Of a stretch of DNA of 64,000 bases, positions 25,549 through 33,586 are shown one piece after another. Every line of letters starts with the position of its first letter. Within the stretch, counting starts at the first letter, position 1. Below the pieces are notes generated by a model, which worked only from the letters and a program-made list of their open reading frames with translations, searched no databases and was not told the DNA's origin. A program made the translations under genes and the position numbers. Source of the stretch: JALXDT01 sp964634755 (lineage in GTDB: Bacteria; Acidobacteriota; Aminicenantia; JAMOAD01); NCBI GenBank assembly GCA_964634755.1, contig CAZWJH010000003.1:1-64000 (forward strand). Reading direction: 5' to 3'.

Positions 25549-26141
25549 TTTTCCTCCTTAACATTTTTTTCAATTTCTGCCAACCTTTTCTCATAGTAAT
25601 CTAACTGAGACCTAAGATTGTCTATTATGTTTTTTAAAAAACTCTTTTCATCAAAATTATAAGACTGCGGATATGTGCCTCCTGGAAAAACACCCCAATT
25701 CATAGCCCAACCTCTTCCAAAACCTCTACCCCATCCGAATCCCCATCCAAATCCATAGGGATTGTATTGAGGAAAATAAGATGCTGGAATAGTTGTTTGT
25801 TGAGGAACTGTTTGAGTAAAATCTCCACTCAGCACTTTTTCAACCGCATCTTTTACGGAAATTCCTCCAGTCTCCGTAATCATTTGAATACCAGCTGAGC
25901 TTAAAATCATTGAAGAGTTAGGCCCGAAAGCACCTGAAATAACAGCTTGAACTCCCTTCTCTAATATAAATTGGGCTGCAACAATACCTGCCCCCGAAGG
26001 AGTGTTTATAAAAGGGTTTTGAATTATCTCTGGATTATTTGGATGCTCACTATCGTACACAATAAAATAAGGTGCTCTTGCAAATCTCATATCCACTGGA
26101 GAATTCAGATCAGGCGCTGATGATGTGATAAGTATCCTCAT
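25545..26141 (-). CDS. NifX/NifB-fold protein with Gly/Trp-rich linker and coiled coil
   Basis: 198 residues, paralogous to the downstream protein. NifX-type domain 1-110 (SPVDMRFARA, TPSGAGIVAAQF, VISGAFGPNS). A Tyr/Gly/Trp-rich linker at about 120-150 contains GWGFGWGRGFGRGW, and a coiled coil runs from about 165 to 196 (LRSQLDYYEKRLAEIEK), like the C-terminus of DUF5320 proteins. Overlaps both neighbours by four bases. Probably a cluster carrier or partner of the next protein; untested. Confidence 0.8.
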   Translation of the reverse strand: MRILITSSAPDLNSPVDMRFARAPYFIVYDSEHPNNPEIIQNPFINTPSGAGIVAAQFILEKGVQAVISGAFGPNSSMILSSAGIQMITETGGISVKDAVEKVLSGDFTQTVPQQTTIPASYFPQYNPYGFGWGFGWGRGFGRGWAMNWGVFPGGTYPQSYNFDEKSFLKNIIDNLRSQLDYYEKRLAEIEKNVKEEK

Positions 26142-26437
26142 TTTTTCTCCTCCTGCACAGTGGTTGGTGTAGGTGTTACCATATTGTATCCATAGGGAAC
26201 AGGATAGTTAAAACCAGTATAACCAGTATAAGATGTATAATATGGGTTATAGTACCCCATCCACCTCCAACCTCTTGGAAGTCCGGTCCATGGGCAATAG
26301 CCAAGAGTTGCTCCATAACCGAAACCTCTGCCAAAGCCTCTGCCTCTGCCAAAGCCTCTGCCTCTTCCGAAACCTTTGCCTCTCCCCCAACCAAAGCCTC
26401 CGAAACCATAATAATAAGGATTCATATAGTTAAACAT
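26138..26437 (-). CDS. Gly/Arg/Tyr-rich small protein, DUF5320-like
   Basis: 99 residues. After MFNYMNPYYYGFGG comes a tandem G(R/K)GFGRGRGF tract (about 13-41), then YCPWTGLPRGWRWMG (46-60) and a Tyr-rich end. The Gly-Arg start with a single CPxTGLPRG element resembles DUF5320 proteins, which travel with NifX-fold proteins in anaerobes. Good ribosome site (AGGAGGTG). The DNA is locally much richer in GC than its neighbours because of Gly/Arg codons. Confidence 0.7.
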   Translation of the reverse strand: MFNYMNPYYYGFGGFGWGRGKGFGRGRGFGRGRGFGRGFGYGATLGYCPWTGLPRGWRWMGYYNPYYTSYTGYTGFNYPVPYGYNMVTPTPTTVQEEKK

Positions 26438-26449
26438 TTCACACCTCCT

Positions 26450-27805
26450 CTATTTAATTTTTGAAATTAAATTTTCAGCAGCTTTTATTATCGGATAAGT
26501 CGTAGGAGCTGATGTTAGAAGTGGGTGAGTTCCTATCTGTGAAATCAAAAGTCCGCCGGTTGTGGTTTTTTGCTGAATAGCAAAACCTAAAAAGTTAATT
26601 AACTCACCTGTACTATCTCCTCCGAAAACTTGAGCCCCCATTATTATCTCAGATTTTTTTGAAGCTATAAGTTTAATTCTCTGCTTATGAGCTCCAGGTA
26701 AAGATCCCGGATGTCTATCCACACTCTCTGCCTCTCCTATAACGATATCAAAACCCAACTCTCTTGCCATTGCTTCTGTAACACCTGCTGAGCCAAAAGC
26801 ATTGTTACCAATCTTAGTTGAAAAGATTCCGATTGTTCCCGTAAATGTCTTAACCACTTGAAGTTTAAAAAGATTTGCCCCTGCTATCCTTGCCTCTGAA
26901 GTTGCCGTTGAAGCAAGCATAATCTTGCTAATTCTTCTCGTAATAAAATCCTTTCTTTCAACACAATCTCCCACAGCAAAAACATGGTCATAATCCGTTC
27001 TTAAATATTCATCAACCCAAATAGCTCCTGAAGCTCCAAGCCTTACTTCTGCCTCAGCTGCAAGTTTTACATTAGGTTTATACCCCAAAGAAAGAATAAC
27101 AGCGTCAGCATCAATGGTATCATCATTCTCAAGGACAACCTTTTCAACCTTGCCTTTCCCTTCTATTCTCTTTACTCCAATTCCGGTAACCAAATCAACT
27201 CCATACTTCTTAAGCTCCTCTTCCGCTTTAATACAGCATTCTTCATCAAATGCAAGGTAAAGTATGTGAGGTAATTTTTCCACAATAGTGATTTTCTTAT
27301 CATCATATTTCCTTAACTCATCGGCAACCTCCACACCGATAAATCCTCCGCCAACTATCACTATGTTTTTAAAACTTGAAAGTTTGCTTTTTAAATCCCT
27401 AAGATAATCAATATTCTTTTTAATATAAAAAACATTTTCAAGGTCCCTTCCTTCAAGCCAAGAAGGCTCTGTGGGAGTTGAACCGGTAGCAAAAACTACC
27501 TTTTCAAATTTAATCTTATCACCTGCTTCCGTAAAAGCAACTTTCTCTTTAATATCAACTTTTTTAACAGAATCCACTATAATCTCAATACCTTTTTTCA
27601 AAATAGGTTCATCTGGAATAATATCTTTTTCTGGAGAATCAAGAGTACTTAAAACATAAGGAATACCACAGGGAATCAATACCTTTTTTTCTCTCCTTAA
27701 AATAGCAACACTTTTTTCCGGATAATATGTTTTTGAAGTAACTGCCGTAATAATCCCAGCAGGTCCTCCACCAACAACTAAAACATCAAATTTCCTATTT
27801 GCCAT
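26450..27805 (-). CDS. FAD-dependent pyridine nucleotide-disulfide oxidoreductase (CoA-disulfide reductase/NADH oxidase type)
   Basis: 451 residues. VGGGPAG (11-17) binds FAD; C46 in LIPCGIPY is the single redox Cys of the CoA-disulfide/persulfide reductase group; VIVGGGFIGVEVADEL binds NAD(P)H; VFAVGDC and the dimer domain HPLLTSAPTTYP complete it. Family members reduce CoA disulfide, persulfides/polysulfide or O2 with NAD(P)H. Inside an operon of NifX-fold proteins it could supply electrons or handle sulfur. Overlaps the upstream stop by one base. Confidence 0.88.
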   Translation of the reverse strand: MANRKFDVLVVGGGPAGIITAVTSKTYYPEKSVAILRREKKVLIPCGIPYVLSTLDSPEKDIIPDEPILKKGIEIIVDSVKKVDIKEKVAFTEAGDKIKFEKVVFATGSTPTEPSWLEGRDLENVFYIKKNIDYLRDLKSKLSSFKNIVIVGGGFIGVEVADELRKYDDKKITIVEKLPHILYLAFDEECCIKAEEELKKYGVDLVTGIGVKRIEGKGKVEKVVLENDDTIDADAVILSLGYKPNVKLAAEAEVRLGASGAIWVDEYLRTDYDHVFAVGDCVERKDFITRRISKIMLASTATSEARIAGANLFKLQVVKTFTGTIGIFSTKIGNNAFGSAGVTEAMARELGFDIVIGEAESVDRHPGSLPGAHKQRIKLIASKKSEIIMGAQVFGGDSTGELINFLGFAIQQKTTTGGLLISQIGTHPLLTSAPTTYPIIKAAENLISKIK

Positions 27806-28221
27806 TATTTCCTCCTTTTATTTAAATTTTTTCTGTTTTTCCCAAAGCCTTTTCTCCATCTGCCTCTTTCACCCCTTCTTGACCATTCATTATAAAAAAT
27901 AGTTTCACTAAAAAAAGATGGGATTTTGCCTTTAAGATATAAATCCACTACCATATCAGGTTCCATAAACCCTCCATTAAAAATTTCAATCCCATTAAAA
28001 TACAAATTTCTTAAAAACCCTCGCGGACCCCCACCACAAATTATTATATTAATATTTTCGGATTTAAGGACACTTAAAAGTTCCATAGGATATTCAAGTA
28101 TAAGATTTATACTACTCTTCCCCACAATTCTCCCATCCACAATTTCATAAATAATAAGCTGCTCCGAAAAATCTAACCTTGGAGCAACTATATTTCTAAA
28201 AACCGCTACTGCTAATTTCAT
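27805..28221 (-). CDS. NifX/NifB-fold protein with basic C-terminal tail
   Basis: 138 residues from the ATG at 28221, which gives the family-typical MKLAVAVFRN; the frame extends to a TTG at 28248 that sits in likely promoter DNA. VAPRLDFSEQLIIYE and ICGGGPRGFLRN fit PF02579. The C-terminus is strongly basic (RRGERGRWRKGFGK and KRRK), echoing the Arg/Gly tails downstream. First gene of the five-gene operon, divergent from the sigma-54 activator. Confidence 0.75.
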   Translation of the reverse strand: MKLAVAVFRNIVAPRLDFSEQLIIYEIVDGRIVGKSSINLILEYPMELLSVLKSENINIIICGGGPRGFLRNLYFNGIEIFNGGFMEPDMVVDLYLKGKIPSFFSETIFYNEWSRRGERGRWRKGFGKNRKNLNKRRK

Positions 28222-28384
28222 ATTGTTAGATATAAAATTTCGTGCCAACTTTATAAATTGCCATAAATCCCTATAATTATTGAATTTTTTCTTTTTGAAA
28301 TTTTATGGCAACAATCCTGCAAAACATTATGTTTCATTTGTTGCATAATGTTGCATTTTACTTAAATCCAGTTTAAAATAAAAC
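28222..28384. promoter_or_regulatory. Divergent control region between the NifX operon and the sigma-54 activator
   Basis: Two inverted repeats: TTGCCATAAA (28258-28267) with TTTATGGCAA (28302-28311), and AACATTATG (28323-28331) with CATAATGTT (28344-28352). A plus-strand sigma-54-like element, TGGCAACAATCCTGCA (28306-28321), has GG and GC at exact -24/-12 spacing. On the minus strand TTGGCACG (28248-28241) matches the -24 box, but the -12 GC is missing. A sigma-70-type pair for the activator is at 28351-28379. Confidence 0.5.
28351..28379 (+). promoter_or_regulatory. Promoter of the sigma-54 activator gene, leaderless type
   Basis: TTGCAT (28351-28356), 17 bases, TAAAAT (28374-28379), five bases, ATG at 28385. 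No ribosome site. The -35 overlaps the right arm of the AACATTATG/CATAATGTT inverted repeat, which suggests autoregulation. Confidence 0.6.
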
Positions 28385-29665
28385 ATGAAGCAAAATGATT
28401 ATTCAGATATTTTAGACCACCTTTTTGAAGGAGTCTTAATAATTGATAATGAATTCAAAATCAAAGAAATAAACAAAGCTGCTTCACAGATAACAGGATT
28501 CGAAAAAGAGGAAGCAAAAGGCAAATTTTGCTTTGAAATACTCAAAGCAGATGCCTGCACAAAGAATTGCCCTATTAAAGCATTAAAAGATGGAAAAGAG
28601 CAAAGAGAAATAATAGTAAACATAATAAATAAAAAAAATGAAGAAAAATATATAAAAGTAAAAGCTTTCCCGTTTGGAGATAATTGGATTGAAATTTTTC
28701 AGGATATAACAAGAGAGTACGAACTTGAAAGAAGGATAAAAAAAGGTTTTAAATTAGAAGATATAATCACAAGAGACAAAAACCTTCTAAATATTTTAAG
28801 TGCATTGCCCAAAATTGCAAAAAGTAATGTTCCGGTGTTGATAGAAGGAGAAAGTGGTGTTGGGAAAGAGGTTTTCGCTACTGCAATTAAAAACTTAAGT
28901 GATAGAAAGGGTAAACCTTTTGTAAAGATAAATTGTGCAGCGCTTCCCGATACCCTTCTTGAATCAGAGCTTTTCGGATACAAAAAAGGAGCCTTTACGG
29001 ATGCTAAAAAGGATAAACCCGGACTTTTTGTTCAAGCTAACAAAGGAACTATTTTTTTGGATGAAGTTGGAGAAATGAGTCAAAATATTCAAGCCAAACT
29101 ATTAAGAGTTGTTGAAACAGGAGAAATAATTCCACTCGGAAGTACAAAAGCGGAAAAAGTTGATGTTAGAGTAATTTCCGCAACAAACAAAAATCTTGCA
29201 GAGGAAGTTAAAAAAGGCAACTTTAGAGAAGATCTTTTTTATAGGCTTAATGTAGTTAATGTTAAAATCCCGCCACTGCGAGAAAGAAAAAGTGACATAC
29301 CTCTCTTTATTGATTACTTCATCTATAGATTAAATATTGTACATAATAAAAAAATAGAGGGAATTTCAAAAGATGCTCTTAATCTTCTACTTTCTTATAA
29401 TTATCCTGGCAATATAAGAGAGCTGAGGAATATTCTTGAGTATGCTTATATTTTTTGTGAAAAAGGTGAAATAAAAATAGCTCATCTTCCCGAATATATT
29501 AAAATAAAAAGCGGGGGAAAAGAGCTGAACCAAAACACTAAAGAAAAAGAAAGGATTCTTAAGATTTTGGAAGAAGTAAAGTGGAACAAAAAGTTAGCCG
29601 CCCAAAAACTCGGAATAAATAGAACAACTCTTTGGAGGAAAATGAAAAAACTTGGAATTTCTTAA
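28385..29665 (+). CDS. PAS-containing sigma-54-dependent transcriptional activator
   Basis: 426 residues. PAS domain 5-115 with three cysteines (C49, C58, C62). AAA+ domain about 125-370 with GESGVGKE (155-162), the sigma-54 contact loop as GAFTDA (202-207), Walker B IFLDEV and arginine finger region FREDLFYRLNV. Fis-type HTH at the end (KKLAAQKLGINRTTLWRKMKK). No receiver domain, so signal input is probably through the PAS. Divergent from the NifX/flavoprotein operon, its likely target. Confidence 0.93.
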   Translation: MKQNDYSDILDHLFEGVLIIDNEFKIKEINKAASQITGFEKEEAKGKFCFEILKADACTKNCPIKALKDGKEQREIIVNIINKKNEEKYIKVKAFPFGDNWIEIFQDITREYELERRIKKGFKLEDIITRDKNLLNILSALPKIAKSNVPVLIEGESGVGKEVFATAIKNLSDRKGKPFVKINCAALPDTLLESELFGYKKGAFTDAKKDKPGLFVQANKGTIFLDEVGEMSQNIQAKLLRVVETGEIIPLGSTKAEKVDVRVISATNKNLAEEVKKGNFREDLFYRLNVVNVKIPPLRERKSDIPLFIDYFIYRLNIVHNKKIEGISKDALNLLLSYNYPGNIRELRNILEYAYIFCEKGEIKIAHLPEYIKIKSGGKELNQNTKEKERILKILEEVKWNKKLAAQKLGINRTTLWRKMKKLGIS

Positions 29666-29666
29666 A

Positions 29667-30870
29667 TTAAATAACAACATTATCAACTTTGTTTCTTCCT
29701 GTTTTTTTTGCTTTATAAAGGGCATCATCCGCTGCTTTAACCAAAATCTCACAATTAATTTCTTTTTCAGGAACCATAGTTGCCACACCAAGGCTTATTG
29801 TTAAAATATTTCCAATATCGGAGAGTGGGTGCTTTATTTTAAGTTTTATAATCTCTTTTCTCATCTTTTCAGCGATTTCAAATGCGACTTTATTCTCTGT
29901 ATTTGTTAGAACAATTATAAACTCTTCTCCACCAAATCTTGCAACAAGATCCCCCGCTCTTCTTGAAAAACTTTTTAATTTTTCTGCAACCTTAGAAAGA
30001 ATTTTGTCGCCTTTCTGATGTCCAAGGTAATCATTATATTTTTTTAAAATAATCTATATCAACCATTATTACAGAAATTGGCTCTCCTTTCCTCATAGCC
30101 CTTTTCCATTCTCTTTCTAAAAAATCTTCAAGATATCTCCTATTTGCAATTTTTGTCAAAGAATCGGTCCATGCTAACTCTTTTAATTTTTCGTTAGTAC
30201 TTTTAAGTTCCTTTCTTTCTATCGCCACAAGAGAAGAAAGAAGAAACACTCTTCTCTGATTTTTTCTATACCAAAAGCTTGAAATCATTCCAATAAAATT
30301 AAAAAAAAGACATTACTAATAAGAAAACTTTTTTCAGGAGTAGATATAAAAAAGAGCTTAAAAAATATGCTCCTATTAGGATACTCCCAATTATTAGAGT
30401 GTACCTAAAGCGAATACCAACAGCTACATATGAATATAATAAAACAACAGTAAGCCCTGCATAGTATCCATGGGTGGGATCCTTAACAAGACAAATCATA
30501 AGAATTATCATTAATCCTGCTACAATTAAAGCAACACTAAAAAGAAGCTGCATTTGGATTTCCTTTTTAGCTTTTAATAAAAGAAAACCAGCCAGCACAA
30601 TTGGAGGGCCCCTTAAAACATAACGGATAAAAAATAATTTTCCAAAGAAATCCGGATAAATAAAGTAATCCAAAAGGCCAAAGATAAAATATATAAGAAT
30701 TCCAAGAGAATTGAAAATCTCATAGATTCCCTAATTCTAATAAAAAGAAATTCTTTAAATTTCTGTTCAACTTCTTTTGAAAATTTAAGAGAAAAAAAGC
30801 CTTTTTTTAGTTCTTCCTCTATTTTTTCTTTATCATAATAGTAATAATCAGAATTGTTGTTCTTATCCAT
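29667..30870 (-). pseudogene. Membrane diguanylate cyclase (GGDEF) gene with three frameshifts
   Basis: The pieces read as one protein if three frames are joined: an N-terminal cytoplasmic part (from ATG 30870), a membrane part, then ELAWTDSLTKIANRRYLEDF and a GGDEF domain with an intact GGEEF site. Breaks: one lost base near 30715-30740, one extra base in the T8 run read on the minus strand (30301-30308), and one extra base in the A7 run (30039-30045). Frames are clean otherwise. Either a real decaying gene or homopolymer sequencing error. The stop lies one base from the stop of the convergent activator gene. Confidence 0.8.
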
Positions 30871-30956
30871 TTCATACTCTTTTTAACATTAAAGTCATTA
30901 TAAATTATTTAAAAGAGTAAAACAAGGGGATTTTCTCATTCCTTTAGTCGATAATA

Positions 30957-31865
30957 TTATAAAACACTTACAAAAATTCCCAAAATGAACAATATTCCAT
31001 AAGTAAGATGATACTGTGAGGTATACATATCAATAAATGCAAACTTTTCAGGCGGAATTTCATTTTTTTTCTGCATCATTTTAATAAGTCTTATTCCCAA
31101 CGGAAGTGAAAGAACTGAAAGTAAAGTATAATAAGGAAGAGAAGCAAAGATAATTAAAAGTAATTGTACAAAATATGCCCCACCAATTAAAAAATAGTAC
31201 ATTCCCTTTGCCTTATCTTCCCCAATAACAATTGGGATAGTCTTTATATTAACTTTTTTGTCATTTTCTATATCTCTAATATTATTTCCATGAAGGACAG
31301 CATCAACCAATAACCCGAGAGGAATTGAAAAGATTATGGGCCACCAAGAAAATTTTTGAGTCTGCACAAAGTAAGCCCCTAATGTCATAAGAGGCCCGAA
31401 AGCCATAAAAACAGCAAAGTCTCCCAAAGCTCTGTATTTTAAAGCAAAGGGATCAGCCGTATAAAACATCCCAAAAACAAATCCTAATAAAACAATGATT
31501 AAGAACACAATTTTGTTCTCTAATGTTAAAAAAAAGTACAAAGCAAGAAAAAATCCTACTAAAAAAAGAATTATAGCAAAAAAATAAGCCTCTTTAGGTG
31601 TAAGTAATTTTTCTACCAAAACACCGCTTGAGCCAAAAGTCCCCTCTCTATCAACTTTTGCCTTATAATCATAATAATCTGAAATCACATTTGAAGCAGC
31701 GTGAATAATCATCGCACCAACCAAAGCTAATATAAAATTTATAAAATTGAAATGTAAAGCGCTATTTTCCCACTTTGCAATTACACTCCCAAGTAAGATT
31801 TGAACCATCGTTATTGTAAAAGAATATGATCTTACGGCTCTCCAAAAAACTTTCCATCTTTTCAC
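30957..31865 (-). CDS. UbiA-family prenyltransferase, MenA-like
   Basis: 302 residues from a GTG at 31865, which has AGGAG six bases upstream; a TTG at 31883 lacks a site. Eight or nine transmembrane helices. First Asp motif N59-x3-D63-x2-D66, second motif NNIRDIENDKKVN near 195. The second motif and GTFGSSG are typical of 1,4-dihydroxy-2-naphthoate polyprenyltransferase, the membrane step of menaquinone synthesis. No other men genes are in view. Confidence 0.78.
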   Translation of the reverse strand: MKRWKVFWRAVRSYSFTITMVQILLGSVIAKWENSALHFNFINFILALVGAMIIHAASNVISDYYDYKAKVDREGTFGSSGVLVEKLLTPKEAYFFAIILFLVGFFLALYFFLTLENKIVFLIIVLLGFVFGMFYTADPFALKYRALGDFAVFMAFGPLMTLGAYFVQTQKFSWWPIIFSIPLGLLVDAVLHGNNIRDIENDKKVNIKTIPIVIGEDKAKGMYYFLIGGAYFVQLLLIIFASLPYYTLLSVLSLPLGIRLIKMMQKKNEIPPEKFAFIDMYTSQYHLTYGILFILGIFVSVL

Positions 31866-31930
31866 TTTTATCTCCTCTCTCAATTTAAAGGATTATTTTA
31901 AAATAATTTAGCTTCATTTTTCAAATTTTT

Positions 31931-32677
31931 TTAATCATAAATCTCAGGATATTTCGCTTCAATCAAGAACAAACCCTGAGGAGGGGATGTTGGCCCAGCT
32001 TTACTCCTATCCTTTGATTCAATTATTTCATTAATCTCTTCAACTTTAATTTTTCCATTACCGACTTCAATTAAAGTTCCAACAAGAGTTCTTACCATAT
32101 ATCTTAGAAAGCCGTTACCCGTAAAATATATATCTGTAAGCTCTCCTTTTCGTTCAAATCTTATCTCTTTTAAATTCTTAACATGATTTTTGGCGGATGA
32201 TTTCACAGTAAAAGCTGAAAAATCTCTCTCACCTTTTAACTTTTCAGCAGCCTGTTCCATCTTTTCAAAATCTAACTTATAAGGATAGTGAAGTGCATAC
32301 CTGTATAAGAATGGAGATATTATTCTTCCTTGATAAATAGTGTATCTATATGTTTTTTCAATACAATTAAACATCGCATTGAAACTATCAGAAACTATTT
32401 CTGATTCAATAATTCTTATAGTGGGCGGTAGAAGAGAATTAAGAGCTTTAAGCATAGATTCCGCTTCTATATTTAACTTTGTAACAAAATTCGCCACCTG
32501 CCCAAGAGCATGAACACCTGCATCAGTTCTTCCGGAACCGGTCACTCTTACTTTGCTCCCCGTAATTATCTTCAAAACTCTTGAAATTTCCCCCTGAATA
32601 GTAATCCTGTCTTTTTGAATCTGCCATCCGTGAAAATCCGTTCCATCATACTGAATCTTTATCTTATAATTGGGCAT
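31931..32677 (-). CDS. truA: tRNA pseudouridine(38-40) synthase TruA
   Basis: 248 residues, full length. YDGTDFHGWQ (10-19) and SGRTDAGVHALGQVANF with catalytic D52 are diagnostic; GFLRYMVRTLVGTL near 190 closes the active site. Overlaps the upstream LOG-type gene by 14 bases. Confidence 0.96.
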   Translation of the reverse strand: MPNYKIKIQYDGTDFHGWQIQKDRITIQGEISRVLKIITGSKVRVTGSGRTDAGVHALGQVANFVTKLNIEAESMLKALNSLLPPTIRIIESEIVSDSFNAMFNCIEKTYRYTIYQGRIISPFLYRYALHYPYKLDFEKMEQAAEKLKGERDFSAFTVKSSAKNHVKNLKEIRFERKGELTDIYFTGNGFLRYMVRTLVGTLIEVGNGKIKVEEINEIIESKDRSKAGPTSPPQGLFLIEAKYPEIYD

Positions 32678-33125
32678 TTAAATAATTTTCTATTTCTTTT
32701 ATTAGCTCTTCTAAATCTCCTACTTTTTTAACACCCTCAATATTCCACGAACATAGAGAAAAAACCATTTTATTCATTATTTTAGCATAGGAGACTTCTG
32801 ATAATGTTCCATAACTTCCATCAATTGCCACTATTACATCACCATTCATTACTACTAAGGCATTTCTCATCCATCCAAGCCCTGTTGCCACTGAAAATGT
32901 CAAGTGTTGATTACCGGAGTGAAAATCTTCAGAGGGCAAAATACCAATAACTTCACCACCTGCTTCACTAACTCCTTTTGAAACAGCTTCCATTACACCT
33001 CCAAGGCCACCGCAAACTATTTGCCAACCCTTTTTAGCTGCCTTTTTCCCAAATTGATATGCCAATTCATAACATTCTTCGGATGGTGCATGTCCGCCAA
33101 TTACAGAAATTCTTATCTTCCTCAT
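32664..33125 (-). CDS. TIGR00725/LOG-type Rossmann protein
   Basis: 153 residues, the short form: ISVIGGHAPSEE, CGGLGGVMEAVSKG and DGSYGTLSE correspond to the nucleotide-binding blocks of the LOG superfamily. Members of the TIGR00725 group are uncharacterised; a phosphoribohydrolase-like role is possible. Overlaps TruA (14 bases) and the NlpC/P60 gene (ATGA). Confidence 0.85.
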   Translation of the reverse strand: MRKIRISVIGGHAPSEECYELAYQFGKKAAKKGWQIVCGGLGGVMEAVSKGVSEAGGEVIGILPSEDFHSGNQHLTFSVATGLGWMRNALVVMNGDVIVAIDGSYGTLSEVSYAKIMNKMVFSLCSWNIEGVKKVGDLEELIKEIENYLNAQL

Positions 33126-33586
33126 ATAATTCTCCTGGCCATTTTAAATTTTTTCTTCCAATACTTATTTATCTCTTCCACTCTTACTCTCGTATTTCTT
33201 TTAGGAGAGTGAATAAAAAGCCCGTTTCCTATGTAAATACCAGCGTGCCAAAGTTTTCTGTTTATCTTAAAAATTAATATATCACCTTTTTTCAAATTAT
33301 TGATTTTCTTAATTTTTTTCCCAATTTTTTTTAGTTTTTTTGTAGTGGATGGAAGATTATATCCATTAACTTTATAAACATAGTAAACTAAACCGCTACA
33401 ATCAAAGCAAGTTGGCCCTTTACCCCCAAAACAATAAGGTTTACCTACAAGCGATTTTGCAGTTTGGACAACACTATTTCTCACCTTGGGAATCAATTCC
33501 AATTCACTTCTTCTGATACAAGATGAAATAAAGAAAGAAATAACTAAAATTGTGAGGACACTAATATAAGTCTTTTTTATTCTCAT
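33122..33586 (-). CDS. NlpC/P60-family lipoprotein peptidase
   Basis: 154 residues. The lipobox places C23 after a hydrophobic signal, so the mature protein is lipid-anchored. The catalytic set is C63 (FDCSGLV), H114 (HAGIYIG) and H126 (FIHSP). These enzymes cut gamma-D-Glu-diaminopimelate or related bonds in peptidoglycan peptides. Four-base overlaps on both sides tie it to the neighbouring genes. Confidence 0.92.
   Translation of the reverse strand: MRIKKTYISVLTILVISFFISSCIRRSELELIPKVRNSVVQTAKSLVGKPYCFGGKGPTCFDCSGLVYYVYKVNGYNLPSTTKKLKKIGKKIKKINNLKKGDILIFKINRKLWHAGIYIGNGLFIHSPKRNTRVRVEEINKYWKKKFKMARRII

Noticed and set aside
26230..26420. Repeats resembling a CRISPR or tandem array
   Set aside because: The repeats are the codons of the GRGFGRG tract of a protein; no spacer-repeat alternation exists here or elsewhere in the window.
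28232..28248. Sigma-54 promoter for the NifX operon
   Set aside because: TTGGCACG matches the -24 box well, but the -12 position reads TA instead of GC, so it is only mentioned as a possibility.
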